DNA from: Mytilus edulis
Lineage: Eukaryota; Mollusca; Bivalvia; Mytilida; Mytilidae
Assembly (NCBI RefSeq): GCF_963676685.1
Contig: NC_092349.1
Span: 42,981,426-43,045,425, forward strand
Length of the DNA stretch: 64,000 nucleotides
Direction of reading: 5' to 3'
In this document: in pieces, positions 1 to 14,500 of the stretch
Layout: every line of letters starts with the position of its first letter
Numbering within the stretch: the stretch's first letter is position 1
Position numbers and translations under genes: made by a program
The notes under the pieces: generated by a model
The model's input: the letters and a program-made list of their open reading frames with translations, nothing else
Databases searched by the model: none
Told to the model about the DNA's origin: nothing

Positions 1-1234
1 TTCTTGTTTTTTTCGGTTGGGGGGAGGGGGGTGTAAATATATCAAACATAAATATGTACATCTGTTATTATGTCATATGTCTCAACCTCCGTTAATTTTG
101 TTTCCTCGGAAATGTTTTTAAACGATGGAAATACACTGGACTACAAAGACTACAAATGTCTTGAGAGAAAGAGAAATTCAGAGAGAGAAGCACAATAATT
201 TATTGTCACACATGATTATATCTCAAAGGGAGTTTCAGAATAAGGAATACTGGCGAATGTCAAAATTGAACAAAAAAGTTTGCAAAATTATAAAGAATAA
301 CAACGGAAAATAAAATAATTACTTAATATATAATAGTGTAGACCATGTACAGAATTTTACAAAATCGTTAATTGAAGATTTTACAGAATAAGCGTTGTAT
401 CTAAAGATAAAGAACATTTAGGTCCACACTTCATATGAACCCTTGGACAAGTAAAAATCGTTGGATTATCTCGGTGTTGCTGGTCAGTAATGAATAAAAA
501 ATCACTGGTCAATTTAAAGGTTGTTGTAAGTGATGCAATATATTCTTATTTTCCTGTTCCCCTTATGTAACTTCCAGTTTTATTAAATTTTACATCCATC
601 AAAGCCTAAGTTTAATTTAGTTTCATGTCATTACTACCCCCCCCCCCCCCCCTTTATTTGTCACATGTTGTGTATCATGAACTGATTCTATATATACTTC
701 GAGCATACATATGTACACTTATGGAACAATAACCATTTAGTAAACTTTTTAAAACGTTTTTGTAGACTTGTATACAATAAATTTTATACAGAACAAAAAA
801 GATATTAACAAAGATATCAGTTTGTCTGTGTGTTTTACTTGTTAACTTGAAGATGTATAAATAACCACACGACACTCTTTCAAGAATTTTTAGAATCATT
901 GATATAATGTTTGTTTATATATGCGATGTTAAGCAGCAGTATATGGATAGAACACGTTCTGTCGTAATATAGTACCAAAACACAAGCTTTTACATGTTCC
1001 ACTGCTAAAAAATCGGGGTTTTTTTAAAAGTGGCCAAATCATATATCGGAATGGAGAAAAAGTGTAAACAGATGACTTACAAGATAGTCTAAGAGATTTA
1101 TGAATTTGTTACCCACAAATGACAAAGTTCAACTATCTCTCATTAGAGCAAATATTAATAAAGATCAAAACCCTGACCACATGCAAACAGACAGCAAAGT
1201 ACGTTCTAGGATTCAAACTGTAGATGTTTTGCGG

Positions 1235-1345
1235 AATAACTATAAACTATAAAGGGAGGCAGTCGGACAGAAGGACGGGTGGCCAGACGGAATGACGGAC
1301 GGACAGACGCACAGGGGTATTTGAGGGGGCATAAAAAATATAGCT
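1235..1345 (-). mobile_element. Remnant of the GGCAT-type MITE
   Basis: A run of GACGGACAGACG-like repeats followed by GGGGGCATAAAAAATA matches, in the same orientation, the right end of the better copy at 39222-39510. It matches the reverse complement of the left ends of the copies at 11478 and 13950. Only one end is recognisable. Confidence 0.45.
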
Positions 1346-1869
1346 TCAATTACATCTTTTATTGCGTCAACTTGTAGACAGTAACCCTGATGATTTCTAT
1401 TTTTAAGATTTTACCATTTTTGCGTTCATGTACTTACAACGTATTTTTGTCTGAATTAGTAATTGTTTTTGATATGTATATTGATAATGAACATACATGC
1501 ATCACATTTTTTACAACGTATAATTTCTTTTTAAAATGTTCCATAAAAGAGGGTCTGATTGAAGTTTACGGAATACAGAATAATGGGCAAAAATTGCAGA
1601 ATAAAATGCAAAAAAGAAAAAAAAAGAAAAAGTGTATAATGAGGTGCTAAAATATAAAGAATAAAGAATATTGGTTATACTAAATAAAAATTTATGATAA
1701 ATATCCAGACTCTTATGATAAAAAGAATCTATCAATACGAAACACATAATCATCGTGCTTAATCAACACGAAGAACGTTGGAAATTATTAGCATGATAAC
1801 TTGACGTTATATGATAAAAATTACGACGTCACGAATTTTGATGGTTTTTTTTGTCAAAATGTTGGGTTT

Positions 1870-2210
1870 GCGTCGCTTCTACAGGGAAAACGAAGTCGGT
1901 GACCATACTTTTTTTTAATATTATCTAATTCGTAAGACAAAGAGGAAAAACATATTAAGTTAAAAAAAAATTCTATGGAGCGGTTCTTGTGATTTATACC
2001 AGAAACCGAAAATTGTAGAAGAAAAATATAGATTTACCCTATATAGATATATTCAATGTAATTTAGTACCCTCTCGGACCATTTTAAAAATAGATTTTTC
2101 TTGAAAACGAAGTCGGTGACATATACTTTTTTTCACATTTTCTGATGTATATTTTCAATATCTAATCGAGTTCTAAGTTTTAAAAAAATCTATGGACTAG
2201 TTTATTTACT
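1870..2210. repeat. Degenerate two-copy direct repeat
   Basis: The string AAAACGAAGTCGGTGAC followed by a T-rich ATACTTTTTTT tract occurs near 1888 and again near 2104. Each copy is followed about 70-80 bp later by an ATCTATGGA-like or TTCTATGGA-like motif. It looks like an old tandem duplication of about 215 bp or two copies of a dispersed repeat. No coding content was seen. Confidence 0.4.
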
Positions 2211-2859
2211 GATCCTTGACCTTAAATCTGTATGTCATGTATCTTATGGCATTGAATTTGTACAAGGTCTTGTCTACTATGATTTTTCTAATGTAGTTGC
2301 CAGGTGAAGCATTTGTAGCTACATTTGTAGCTTTCAGTAACATAAAGCTGTCTTTCTTTCAGAAGAATATCAACTATACTAGAATAAATCTCTTTTCTAT
2401 GAATGAGTTCTAATGCATGTTTTTTTTCAAGGTTGTGTTAATTCACTGATCATGCTAATCATGATTCAAAAGGTTGAGGGTTGACATCTTAAAGAACTAC
2501 ATGTAGTTTAAGCCTGCACATTAATGATGTGTCTATCTCAAGTCATAACAGTCAGGAGTCTACTTCGTCAAAATTATCTCCCCATTACGCCAGTTCATTT
2601 TCACATTCGTAGAAATGGAAGCCATTGTAGGGATGACGCGCTACCAATATTGCTCTTGGGAACCGATAAATTTATCCACATTGCACCATTACGATCCTTA
2701 TATGTCAGTTGTATTTTAAAAGACAAATGTATCAACTAGCTAATGAGCATCAGTTAATAATCTTGTCTGCATTGATTCAACTTAAAACTATTGTCTGATC
2801 GGTTGTCAGGTGGAATTTTCGAAAATTCATAAACATTTAAAAAAAATCTTATTAAATAT

Positions 2860-3420
2860 TTCGTGGAAGGGCAGACTAGATTTTTTTAGTGTATGAAGAC
2901 TATAAACCGTAGTAATCACACACAAAAAAATAGAATTTTTCGAAGATATGCATTTTCATCATCCAACTTGAAAGACTGTCGTCAAGTACTTTCAGTAAAA
3001 AAATAGCTATTCGAACACACCTTCTCTGTTTTTGTGACTCATTAGATAGGTATTTCACTTGACCCATATATTTCATCTTTTAGTACTGTGATTTTTTTGT
3101 GTTATAAAGTCAACCTGTCGCTTTCATATATAAAAATGATAGAATCTGAAGCGAGACGATGCATGAAATATTCTTACTTTGTACGATATCAAGACAAAAT
3201 ACTCAACTCAAACACGCCCTGACATAAAAAGGTGCACTCGATTTTCTCTTTTTGATACAATTGTTACCCATTTTTTGGAATTCAGTCACATAATGGAAGG
3301 GCAGACACGAAAATTACTGAACTAATAGATTGATATGTTTTCCGTCCGTGGTAATTTTTTCATAAAAATCGGAGGTTATGCATTTTCTTCATCCAACTTG
3401 AAAGATACCCATTTCGTCGA
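2860..3420. repeat. Degenerate two-copy direct repeat
   Basis: Two similar blocks begin near 2867 and 3295 with GGAAGGGCAGAC. Each contains a TGCATTTTC-TCATCCAACTTGAAAGA segment (near 2950 and 3378). The spacing is about 425 bp. This is probably an old duplicated dispersed element without coding capacity. Confidence 0.4.
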
Positions 3421-5369
3421 CTTGATATCTAATTGTTCTGCTTAACTATGTACTAGATAAATTGAAAACTTATGCAAATGGTGTTTTTAAAATAAAACAC
3501 CTCATAATTGAGAAGAAAATTGCAATTTTGTTTGTTTCTATTAACTTTTAAAAATTTTGTCACTATAGTAAACAATACAGTAAGCATTTATCGCCTTCTC
3601 TAACAAAGAGCTTCGATTCTTTTGTTCTATTTCAACCTGGTTTCCGACTGATAAATCTGTGTCATATATAAAATTTTGTTATTTATCATGTTTATCTCAA
3701 GTATTTTGAGTTGATAGTTTTTTTCCGTTTAATTTAATCACAACTTTTTAACAGTCAAAATTTAGAATTTGACATTTATTGTTTGGCATGACTTTTGGTT
3801 ATGTTTGGCATATACTCCACATCTCTTTCAGACCTTGTATTGCCTCACCTGCAAAGAAGTTCACAAAATGCTAGACATTGGGATAACTATTTGCCTTGTA
3901 TGCAGATGCCATATGTTTAGTAATGCAGTTTCTGTCTGGCATATGTCCATTGTCCTTTAATTCATTTTTGTGGTTCAGCAACTAATTGAAAACAAAATTA
4001 TGAGTGTTTAACTGTTTTTTTGTAATGTGAATATTTCACTTACTATGAGTAAAGTGCCTTGAATTTACATTTAAATTCAAAGTATTTAATAGTTAATTAA
4101 AAAAAATGAGAGAAGTTTTATATGCCTACATCTTTGTCTGTGTGAGATTTAATACATATGTACAGAAACAGCGGTATTAAATGAAAAAAAATCATAAAAT
4201 TTAATCATTTTCAAGAAAGTAAAAAGGTACGGTACATGATGTGCTTATCATGACTGAGATAGCAATATGCCTCTAATCTTGATTAACATATAAGCAATCC
4301 TTTGCATAAGTTAATCTAAAGTGTCTGAATTCTAAAATAAACAGTAAAAAAATACAAAAGAGAAGAAATAAACTTGTCTGATCAATTTAAGATGAGCAAA
4401 GTTTTCAAATGATGGTAAAATTTATATTTTTTAGATAGAGAGATTAAGTATCTGATTATTAAAGTCTATCCATATATTTTGATAAAGAGAGTGAATTATC
4501 AGCAAGCAAAAAACAAAGATTAATAGATCAGTCATATTAACATTAAACATATGAATGTTACTTAGTTTATTTTGAATTTAAATTTAAATTTTTGAAAATA
4601 AATCTAATTATATCTACAACATGTACAATATTAAAATTTATAATATAGTTCAGAAACTTGATCAGAGCTAAAATCACCAGTATCAAAGAAGTTTTCATCT
4701 TTTGTGTAAGTGGGGGTGCAGAGAGGGTAGAAAATTCAAAAGCATGATAATGTGTCCAGCAATGATATGTGGGGTAGGACATATTTTGATTAAGTTCAGT
4801 CTGTCCAAAAAAGTGTCCATCCCACATACATTTTACATGTAGGTTATAATGGTTCATGGGTGCCCTGTATTTTTTTTTACAGTTTTGTAGCTGAAACTTT
4901 CATGTTGTGTAGGGCATGGTAGGGTCTTAATTACTAGTATATCTCCATGTCATCATGTGTCCACATACTCAGCATTTTGATATTTTTAAAATTTTGCTCA
5001 AATGACAGATTCTTGAACTGTCATTTAAAAAACATTGTTTGTACCAAGAAAAGCCCATGTCCTTCCAAATAAGTTAATTGGTTGGTGTTGTAATAATGCA
5101 TACTTACTATTTACAAAGTTATACATGTTTATCATTATGTATAATGTTTTGCGCCTATCATATCTTCTATGTTTTTTATTTAAATTAAATGATACATGTA
5201 CCGGTAGTTGATTTATACTGTTTAAAAATATTTAAACTATTTTGTTTATACCTGTATTTGTCATTTGTCAAGTTAGATAATGCATGTTAATAACACAGAA
5301 CATATAAAATCAACTGATTTATTTGTTTTGCAGGTTCACTTTTAAATGCGCTTCAAATAAAACTTAAAC

Positions 5370-5585
5370 ATGAATAAGACTCAAGAAACAGATGATTTTG
5401 ATTGTGACCTTGATAAGAAGACAGAGGTCATAACAGCAACTAGTAACCATGACAACTCCTCTGAGGTGAAACTTCCAAGAAGAAAGTCATCAGTATGGGT
5501 TCTAGTGAAGAAAAAGATGAGTGTGACAGAGAAAGGGGCAACGCCCATTCAGTGGAAAATGGTCATTTTAGTATTTGTTTCACTG
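5370..5585 (+). CDS. MFS transporter coding exon 1
   Basis: 72 codons, phase 0 at the donor. Encodes the start Met, an acidic then basic cytosolic N-terminus and the beginning of helix 1 (WKMVILVFVSL). The exon begins at 5334 after a TTTGCAG acceptor, so 36 nt of 5' UTR are included and an upstream non-coding exon is implied. Confidence 0.88.
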
Positions 5586-8500
5586 GTAAGTTTAAGTTGG
5601 AATTACGGTAAATATATTTTCATAAAAAATATGTGACTTTTGTTGAAATAAAAATTCATAGAAAATTTTAAATACATATATATATTACTAACTCATCTAC
5701 CCCTTTCATGAAAAAAGAATATTATAGAATGGTTGTTTCACAAGTTGAAATGTTATCAAAATGAATTTAATGTGCTTGATGTGTGTGTAAAATGGCCATC
5801 GAGACATACCCCAAATCTTATTTTATTAAATTTTAAGTCTATTTACTGATTTTGACATGTCTATCATCATAAGGACATATATATTACAACTGAATTTTAT
5901 ACAGTAAAGAGTTCAGATGTTAAAATGCTTCAAATTCTTTTTGCATTTTCATTATTATATACAAAAGAATTTAAGAAATTGGTTTATGCATAAGAGATAA
6001 AATAAATCTAAGATAAGATTTTATTTTATTTCAGTTTGGCAGTGCATTTAGTCTGACATTCCTGTTCCCATTTTTACCTGAAATGGTTTTGGTAAGATAT
6101 ATACTTTTTACAGGTAATCATATAAAAAGTCATGTCTTTTTGAATTCATGTCAAGTACAGTTTGAATCTGAACATTTTATACTTTTCAAAAAAATGTGAA
6201 GTTTTCTCTGAACGAAGATATCAAGGGGAGACAATTTAAGCAGTAGGATTACTTTATTTTAACAGATTCATTACTCTAGAACTTTTCTGAAATTGGCAAT
6301 TTATTACAGAAATTTGATTCTTTTGTTAACTTAATATTGAAAATTGAAGAGTAATAAGAAGAAAAAAAGGATAGAATACTAGAATCAGTGGAAATTTTAT
6401 TGAATCTTTCATTTACAGAAGTTTCCCATTAGAAATGAGTTAATTTTTTGTAGTGGTTTGGTTATGAAGAAGAAGAGAAGGGGTATTATGCTGGATTGAT
6501 AGCCTCAGCTGTGTTTCTTGGAAGGGCAGTTGGAAGGTAAAACTAATTTAATCTATAAGGAAATATTGTTTTCAGGACATATGACCATATTCCACGCTCA
6601 TCTCAAGAATCATTAATTTTACTGTAAAATTATGATAAAAAAAAAAAGTTCCTTGTTGTTGTTACAGTGAACGGTGTCATGTTAAAAATTTAAATTAAGA
6701 TTCTTGATTTAAAATTTGTATGACTATGACTGCTCATGATGTACCATGTGAATTCATGAGTATGGACTTTCCGTTCTACCAATGAAACAGATATCCATCA
6801 AAGTTCAAATGAAGTGGATGTAAGCAATTATAGCAATAAAAGGCAACCATACAGCCATCAACAATTAGAAAAATACATACCATCTTCAAACAGCCCTAAC
6901 ATGTAAGATACATGTAAATAAATATTTCTTGAAAACTAAAAATTGAAATATGGAAAATTTTGTTTCAGCTATTTTTGGGGATGGCTGTCAGACAAGTTTG
7001 GAAGAAGACCAATAATTCTGATTACAGTTTTTCTGAATGGATTCTTTTCGTTAGCGTTTGGATTTACATTTAACTTCCCTATGGCCATGATTACCAGATT
7101 TCTCACAGGATTAGCTAATGGTAAAAAAATATTGCAATTGCCTCCTTTACTCTCTGAGGTATATCTTGATATAAGAATATGTGGTATGAGTGCCATTGAC
7201 GCAACTCTCCATCCAAGTCACAATTTATGAAAGTAAGCCATTATACCTAGGTCCATGTACAGCTTTCAGGACAGAGCCTTGGCTCTCACAGAATAGCAAG
7301 CAATAAAGGGCCCCAAAAATGTCTAGTGTAAAACCATTTAAACAGGAAAACCAACAGTTTAATCTATATAAAAACAAGAAATGAGAAACAAGTATGAACC
7401 ACTTAAACAATCAGGTTCCTGACTAAGGACTACTCGCCCAGTAGTCAGAACCTCTGTGTTGACATGAATTATCTTTTATATGGTCATATCTTTAAATAAA
7501 CTGTTTATAAAACTATAGAATTTTTTGTAATACATATACTTTGGATTTTCTACTCCAGGAATAGATTACCTGAGCTGTATTTGGCCAAAACTTTTATTGA
7601 GGGGTTCTCAATGCTCTTTAACTTCATGCATTTTTAGCCTTATATTTTTTTTAATTCTAGCATCAGTGGTGTTTCTTTTGTAAAAGAAACTTTCTTCTGT
7701 TGTACAAATGTTTAAAAAAAATATGGTATCTGTTATTTCAGCAGTATAAAAATTTTGTGCTGAAGTGTCATAAATCAAACTACTGAAGTAAATATCTAGA
7801 AAAATTAAGAAATCAATTCTTCATCTAATCACCATATAATTCTTTTTCAGGAACTGTGGGTACAGCTAAGACAGTGATATATGAGATTTCTGACAACACT
7901 AACCAAGCTGTTGGCATGTCAATATTATCCATGGCATGGGGAGCAGGGCTTATTTTAGGTCCAACTTTTGGAGGTTAGTACGGTATATAAGATATTTGAG
8001 TCTAATAAACAGCAGCCATCAAAACATGATTTTAATGTTAGTCTGTTTAAGGATGTTTGCTTCTCTATTTTTTGATATTTTGCCAGATTTTCAGACTCCT
8101 CTGGTTTTATCCATGTATTGTCATTAAAAAAATTTTGCCCACCAACTCCTACTTTTTTTTCATAATTTTATAACATAAAGTTTAAAAAGCCATATTTCAA
8201 AATTTTATGAATTTCTTGTTATTTTTTCATAGTTTTTGAAACAAATAAGGTACCAATGTTAAATATATGAAAAGTCTAGAGAGAATTATTTCCCGCCAAA
8301 TTTTCAATGGCTTATATCTCATAAACGAGCACACGGTCCATTTTTTTCTACTTTTTTAGTTTCTTTATTGATATACTATCAATTCATAATAGTCTTTTAA
8401 AAAGCTTGTTATTTTTTAACAAAGTAGCGAACATCCTTAATGGTTAGAGGTTTTTACTAAAATCTATTCACATGTTCAAATACTTTTATTGTAAGTATTC

Positions 8501-11500
8501 GTTTCTGTCATTATTTTATCAAGAACCATGCTTAGTATGAAAATGCGAATGACAGAACACTATACTGTAAACCAACTTATTTTCGCGGATACTTTATATC
8601 GGGTTTTACCCTTTCTTGAACACTTCGTGGCTATTTAATTTCGCGATTATCTGATTTACTTGATGAAGTTTATTAAGGAAAGATCAAAGATTGACATATT
8701 CGCGACGATTTATATTCGCGTTATTTTTCTACTCGCGAAAATAAATCGCTCGCGAAAATAAGTTGGTTTGCAGTAATTGTATTGCATAAAAAAATGTTCT
8801 TTTGCAATAATATGTGATCCAGCTGCATCATTCACTTCTAATTTATAGCATTTTCTGTAAAACAATTTGCACAAATTGTAAGTATTTACTCCAAAACGCA
8901 CAATGAAAGCCTTTTGGCAAAAATTATATTTAAAGAATAGAAGATATCCAAAACATCACAATAATTTCTGAATTTACAGTACTATGAGCAATATTTCAAC
9001 AATCATTTGGTGTACGGAAGAAACATAAGCGATGACTGCGAAAATTGAGTCATTAAAATCATTTTATTTTTAAACTGTTGCTATCCCTTAATTGCTCTTG
9101 ATCGATTACAGGAAAATTGTAAGATAAATCAAGAAGTAAATGCGATGCATGTGTGAAACAAGTTTGTTGATGCTACGAGTATGAGCATACTCATGCAGTA
9201 ATGAGATTTTGACAATCTTTTTTTGAAAATTAGGTGAAAAATTTCCATATCCTTGGTATGGAATATTTGTAATGTGTACATAAACTACAAATAAATAAGA
9301 TATGGTTTGAGTGCCAATGAGACAACTCTCCATCCAAGTCATAATGTATTTAAAGTAAACGATTATTGGTCAAAGTACTGCCTTCAACACAGAGCCTTGG
9401 CTCACACCTGTCGGTCTGGCAGGTATCATCTGAACGTATCCTCATTGTCATGGATCTTTAAAAATGTTTAAAAGGTTGATGTGATACTTGTAGTATCAAA
9501 CTTTATCTTTAATACTTGCAATATAGAATCAATCATGGTCAGTATAGCGAGACATTTCATAGTGAACCCTCTTGTTTCGACCTAGTCAGTGATGAAACCA
9601 ACAACATCTTGCATTTGAGTCTCGAGTGCTACCACTAAACTACCCGGTACCAACATAAAAAAGATTTGGTATGATGCCAAGAGACAACTGTTCACAAGAG
9701 ACCAAATAACACAGAAATTAACAACTATAGGTAACCGTACAGACTTAAACATTGAGCAAAGCCCATACTGCATTCTCAGCATAAGTTGATTTCACTATAG
9801 ATAGAACATTGGGATGAAATGCATTTATTTGTCAACTATTTGGTCACTGTACGGCCTTCAACAATGAACAAAGCCTAAGGCTATAAAGCTGATTATGAAG
9901 TCTTTAGTATCACTGTATGTGATTGAATAAAGCACTTGATTTGTTTTCAGGTTTACTGGCAGATCCAGTTAAGAGTTATCCATCAGTGTTTGGTGATTCA
10001 GAGTTCCTGGAGGAATTTCCATACCTGTTGCCAGGGTTACTTGTATTTACAGTATGCACATTAGTGACTATTGTGGAATTCTTTTTATTGGAAGAAACTT
10101 TACATAGCAAGTATGTATACTGTATATAACATCAAACTTTTAATGCACTTTCTATGTAAAGTTTGGATTGAAAACTTTCAGAGACTGCTCTATTATTTTT
10201 GCATTTAAGTGCTTATAATCAGTTCAAAATAAATTTCAGAGAAATAGCAGAGGTGGATAGTCCAGGATTGTTAGTAATTATAAATCAAAAGACAATCTTC
10301 TAAAAAGAAAGGTCTGTTGTTAAAAGTTATTGACGGGAATGGGAAGGTCCAAAACTTTTAAATTTAAAATAAAAAGTCCACTATTCAAATTTAAAGATCA
10401 CAGCCTTCAGACCTGAACTGATTTAAACCCCAGAAAAGCTGTTCCAGTAGTGTGGATAGCTCACAGTTAAGATTAACTTACTTGTCCCATGTGGGCCATG
10501 TTAACTTTTACTGTCCTTTTGCATGTATTGGCATTGTTAAATTGTTGAGGAAATCTTCTCCTCTTTATCAGCATTGGCTGATTTTACTCCAAACTTGACC
10601 ACAAGTATGCTTATTTTTTCAGAAGAGGAGAAATAGAACTCACTATAGAAGAAAGAAAGTTGAATAGTATTGATATTAATCCAGATGAAGATATTACAAT
10701 CTTAGTTGATGATGAAGAGGATAAAAAATCAATACAAAGTTTTTCTAGTCAGAAAATTCCCAAAATATCTATGTCTGTTGAAAATCTTCATTTAGAGAAT
10801 GAAGCTGCTTATTTTCATGCTCAGTATAGTGCTCTTTCCAAAGAGTCTCTGAACAGAGACAAAAAACATTTAAATGAAACAGATTCACTTACTGAAGACC
10901 AAGAACACAGCACACTGCTACAAGACAGTGGTCTTAAAAGTAGGATAACCAATGGACATTCAGGTTCTTCTTTTGTGAAGCGGACAAATTCTTTGAATGG
11001 TTCATGCCATTCTGATCCCACTCGATCTTTAAATGGTTCTGCCCATTTTAGTTCTAAAAATAGCATCCAATCATCTCCAAAGAACTGTTGTAATGGACAT
11101 GAAATAGTTGAACTTTCAGTGAAAGAAATTACAGATAAAAAGACAAGAAATATTTTTGTTAGATGTTGTAAAGTGATTGGAGAAATGTCTTTATTTAGAC
11201 TTTTAAGGTAAGTACAGATAGATTTTGACACAGATTAATTGGTTTTAACACAATCTCTGTCCAAAGATCAAACTGTCTCCCATGAACATGAAATAAAATT
11301 TGAAAATTAAAGCATAGGTAAAAACATCTTCAAATTATCTCCATCTGATTGGATAATTAGCTACAGAACATCCAATTGCAAATTGTTCATGCATGTTCAG
11401 AAAGAAATAGATCTATTAGACATTCGTTATTTATGTTATATATTAAATGTTGTCTTCATGTTTTAATTTGTACAGATTTTTAGGCCCCATTTATGGGCAT

Positions 11501-14500
11501 TATGTTTTCTGGTCTGTGCGTCAGTCTGTTTGTTTGTCCGACTGGCCACTTCAGGTGAAAGTTTTTGGTCGAGGAAGTTTTTGATGAAGTTGAAGTCCAA
11601 TCAAATTGAAACTTAGTACACATGTTCCCTTTGACATGATCTTTCTAATTTTAATGCCAAATTAGAGGTTTCACTGAACATAGAAAATGATAGTGTGGAT
11701 GGGGCATCCGTGTACTGGGGACACATTCTTGTTTAGTTTTTAGATATTATTAATTTGCAAACATCTTGTGCTAAAGTTGTACCTCTGGCTTTAAAAAAGT
11801 TTCATCATTCTTGTAAATCCATATTGATTAGTTTAAAAATTTTGTACAAATGTTATTTTTTATCAATTGGACAAAACTAGCACACTGTCTTTATTATAAA
11901 TTATAATGTTTTAGGCAATCAAAGGTTATTTTTTTTATATTTCAGCCAATCAGATATCAGACATCCAGTACTTTTGTATACAATATTTTCCTTTGCTGTG
12001 ATTGGTTATGAAGAAATTTTTACAGTTTGGTGCTCCACGGATCCTATGTTAGGTATGTTACCCCTGTATAACCTTGTTAATTGATATGATAAAATGGTAT
12101 ATTTTTTTTAAGACTAGATAATCTGTTCAAAATCCATTCTGGAGTTTGGTGCTCAACGGATCCTATGTTAGGTATGTAACTATGTTACCCCTGTATAACC
12201 TTGTTAATTGATATGATAAAATTGTATTTTTTTGAGACTAGTTAACCTGTTCAAAATCCGTTCTGGAGAAAAAATACATCCACAAAGTCATTATAAATAG
12301 AAATAAAAATGACTTTCTTGAAACCAAGTGTGATGGCAAGATTTGATTATTGCATTCATCATTTACGAGTTTTAAGTTTTTACATACAATTTTGATATTT
12401 TAGATGGTTTGGGTTTTAACCCAGGAGAAATAGGAACTGTTCTTGGTTTGTCAGCCGTACCACTTCTGTTACTTAATGCATATGTTTTTCCATGGTGTGC
12501 TCGAAGGTTTGGAATTAAAAAGGTATGTATTAAATCAAATGAAGGTTATATTTTCAAGGGGCCTCAGTGACAATGTAGTTGGTTTCTAGTCTGTCAGCAC
12601 TGAGGTAATAAAATTAACGGTACCAATTTTCTTGCACCATATGCGCATTTCAACATTTCATGTCTATTCAGTGATGCTCGTGGCCAAACTATTTGAAATC
12701 CAAAGCTTATATAAAAGATGAAGAGCTATAATCCAAAAGGTCCAAAAAGTATAGCCAAATCCGTGAAAGGAATCAGAGCTTTGCATGAGGGAAAGTTGTA
12801 AGTTGAAACACTGTTTGTGGTGGGATGTGTCCAATTCAAATCTGACTTGACTTGGATTGCTTGTTTATCGACAGAATGTTAGTGTTTCTCCTCATGTATT
12901 CCTGCTTTCTCAACTGATAAACACTGACAGCCATGCTATTGCAAAGATCACTGAAATTTGGATGAAACACAAGCAAACTAAAAAAAGCCTTCATTTCTGT
13001 AGTTTACTCTTTTTTTATTACTTATCAATTTTTTTTAAAGAAATTTGATACCAAAATTTTTGAAATTCTATTGAACTTATAAAGTTTGTCCAGGACATAA
13101 AAGATAAACATGGAATATTGTAATGTTTGATATCAGTGTTTGCTGAAACCATGCCTATCTTTGTATAAAAAGCAGTATAGGTTACTGAAAAATTGAAAAC
13201 TCAAGCATTTTCCTAATTTGCACATTAAAAAAATGTGTGTATGAATACAAAGAATATGTGGAGATATGCTTCATTTAGACAGCAGCCCAATGACAAAAAA
13301 AAGTCACCTAGGTAAGCATATAATCATATAATCTTCAACAATAAACTGTTGCTTATAACAACCTCTAAATCATCTTGAGTTTGAAGTTGTAAATATTTAA
13401 GACATGTAACGAACTACCAAAGATCAACCATAAACACCAAATTCGTCATTGTTTAAACCATTGAAGAGGCAAGCCTCAATCATATTATATTTTTTATATA
13501 AATAAAAAAGTGTGGTATGAAAGCCAATGAGACAACTCTCCATCCAAGATACAATGTATAAAAAGTAAACAATTACAGGTCAAAGTATGGTCTTCAACAC
13601 AGAGCCTTGGCTCACACCAAACAGCAAGCTATAAAGGGCCTCCAAAATGACTAGTGCAAAACATGCTTGTATTAAAAGACTATAATGACAATTTGTTAAT
13701 GGATTACACATTTAAGGACATGTACCTCATATGTTCTTTTTCTGCTATGTGAATGTAGAAATTTGCTGTTTAAATGTGGAATAATTGTTATTCATGGTTC
13801 TGTTTTATTTAAGACTTTCCTTGGAGGCTCCATGATAATGATGGTTCTAACAGCAATACAACCAGTAGCACATTTATTACATGACAGGTAATTGTCCAGC
13901 TCTTCCATATATATTATATAATTATATGTTCAGATAGGCTATTTTTATGAACCATTTATGGGCATTATGTTTTTCAATCTGTGTGTCTGTCCGTCCGTTT
14001 GTTCGTCTGTTAGCCAGTCCAGCTTCAGGTTTGAAGTTTTTAGTCAAAGTAGTTTTTGATGAAGTTGAAGTCCAATCAATTTGAAACTTAGTTCACATGT
14101 TCACTATGGTATGATCTTTTTAATTCAAAAGCCAAATTAGATTATTACCCTAATTTCACAGTCCACTGAACATAGAAGATGATAGTGTGAGCGGGGCATC
14201 CGTGTACTATGCACACATGCTTGTTTCTGTATTGGCCGAGCACTGATCCAACGAATGCAGTATCATGTATATATTGATATAAATTACATTTAAATTTTTC
14301 TAAAAATGACAAGCCTTCAGATATATGATTATCAACAACTCTTTCCAACATTTTCCAACAATTAAAATCATACCTGTTTAGTATGTCTATGCAAGATACT
14401 TATTAGGATACTGTAAATTCATTAAATTGTTGCGAAAAATGTGACACAGTTATAATCACAATAATTTAAACTTGCATTTTGATTTTTTTATATGAATTTA

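Larger units (their letters stand above)
1..5333. other. Upstream spacer and probable 5' non-coding region of the transporter
   Basis: No convincing coding gene. Short ORFs (for example 125-313 on +) lack recognisable domains or splice context. The stretch is AT-rich and holds a C16 run (637-652), a mobile-element remnant near 1235-1345 and two internally repeated stretches (1870-2210 and 2860-3420). The first coding exon of the transporter is preceded by an acceptor at 5333, so an untranslated first exon and the promoter should lie somewhere in this interval. I could not locate them. Confidence 0.5.

Noticed and set aside
125..313. 62-aa ORF near the left edge as an exon of an upstream gene
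   Set aside because: No splice-consistent neighbours and no recognised domain; it could be debris of a gene beyond the window, but I cannot support it.
6943..7230. 95-aa ORF as a separate small protein
   Set aside because: Its middle is transporter exon 4; the start is intronic and the end after LANG reads into a dispersed repeat.
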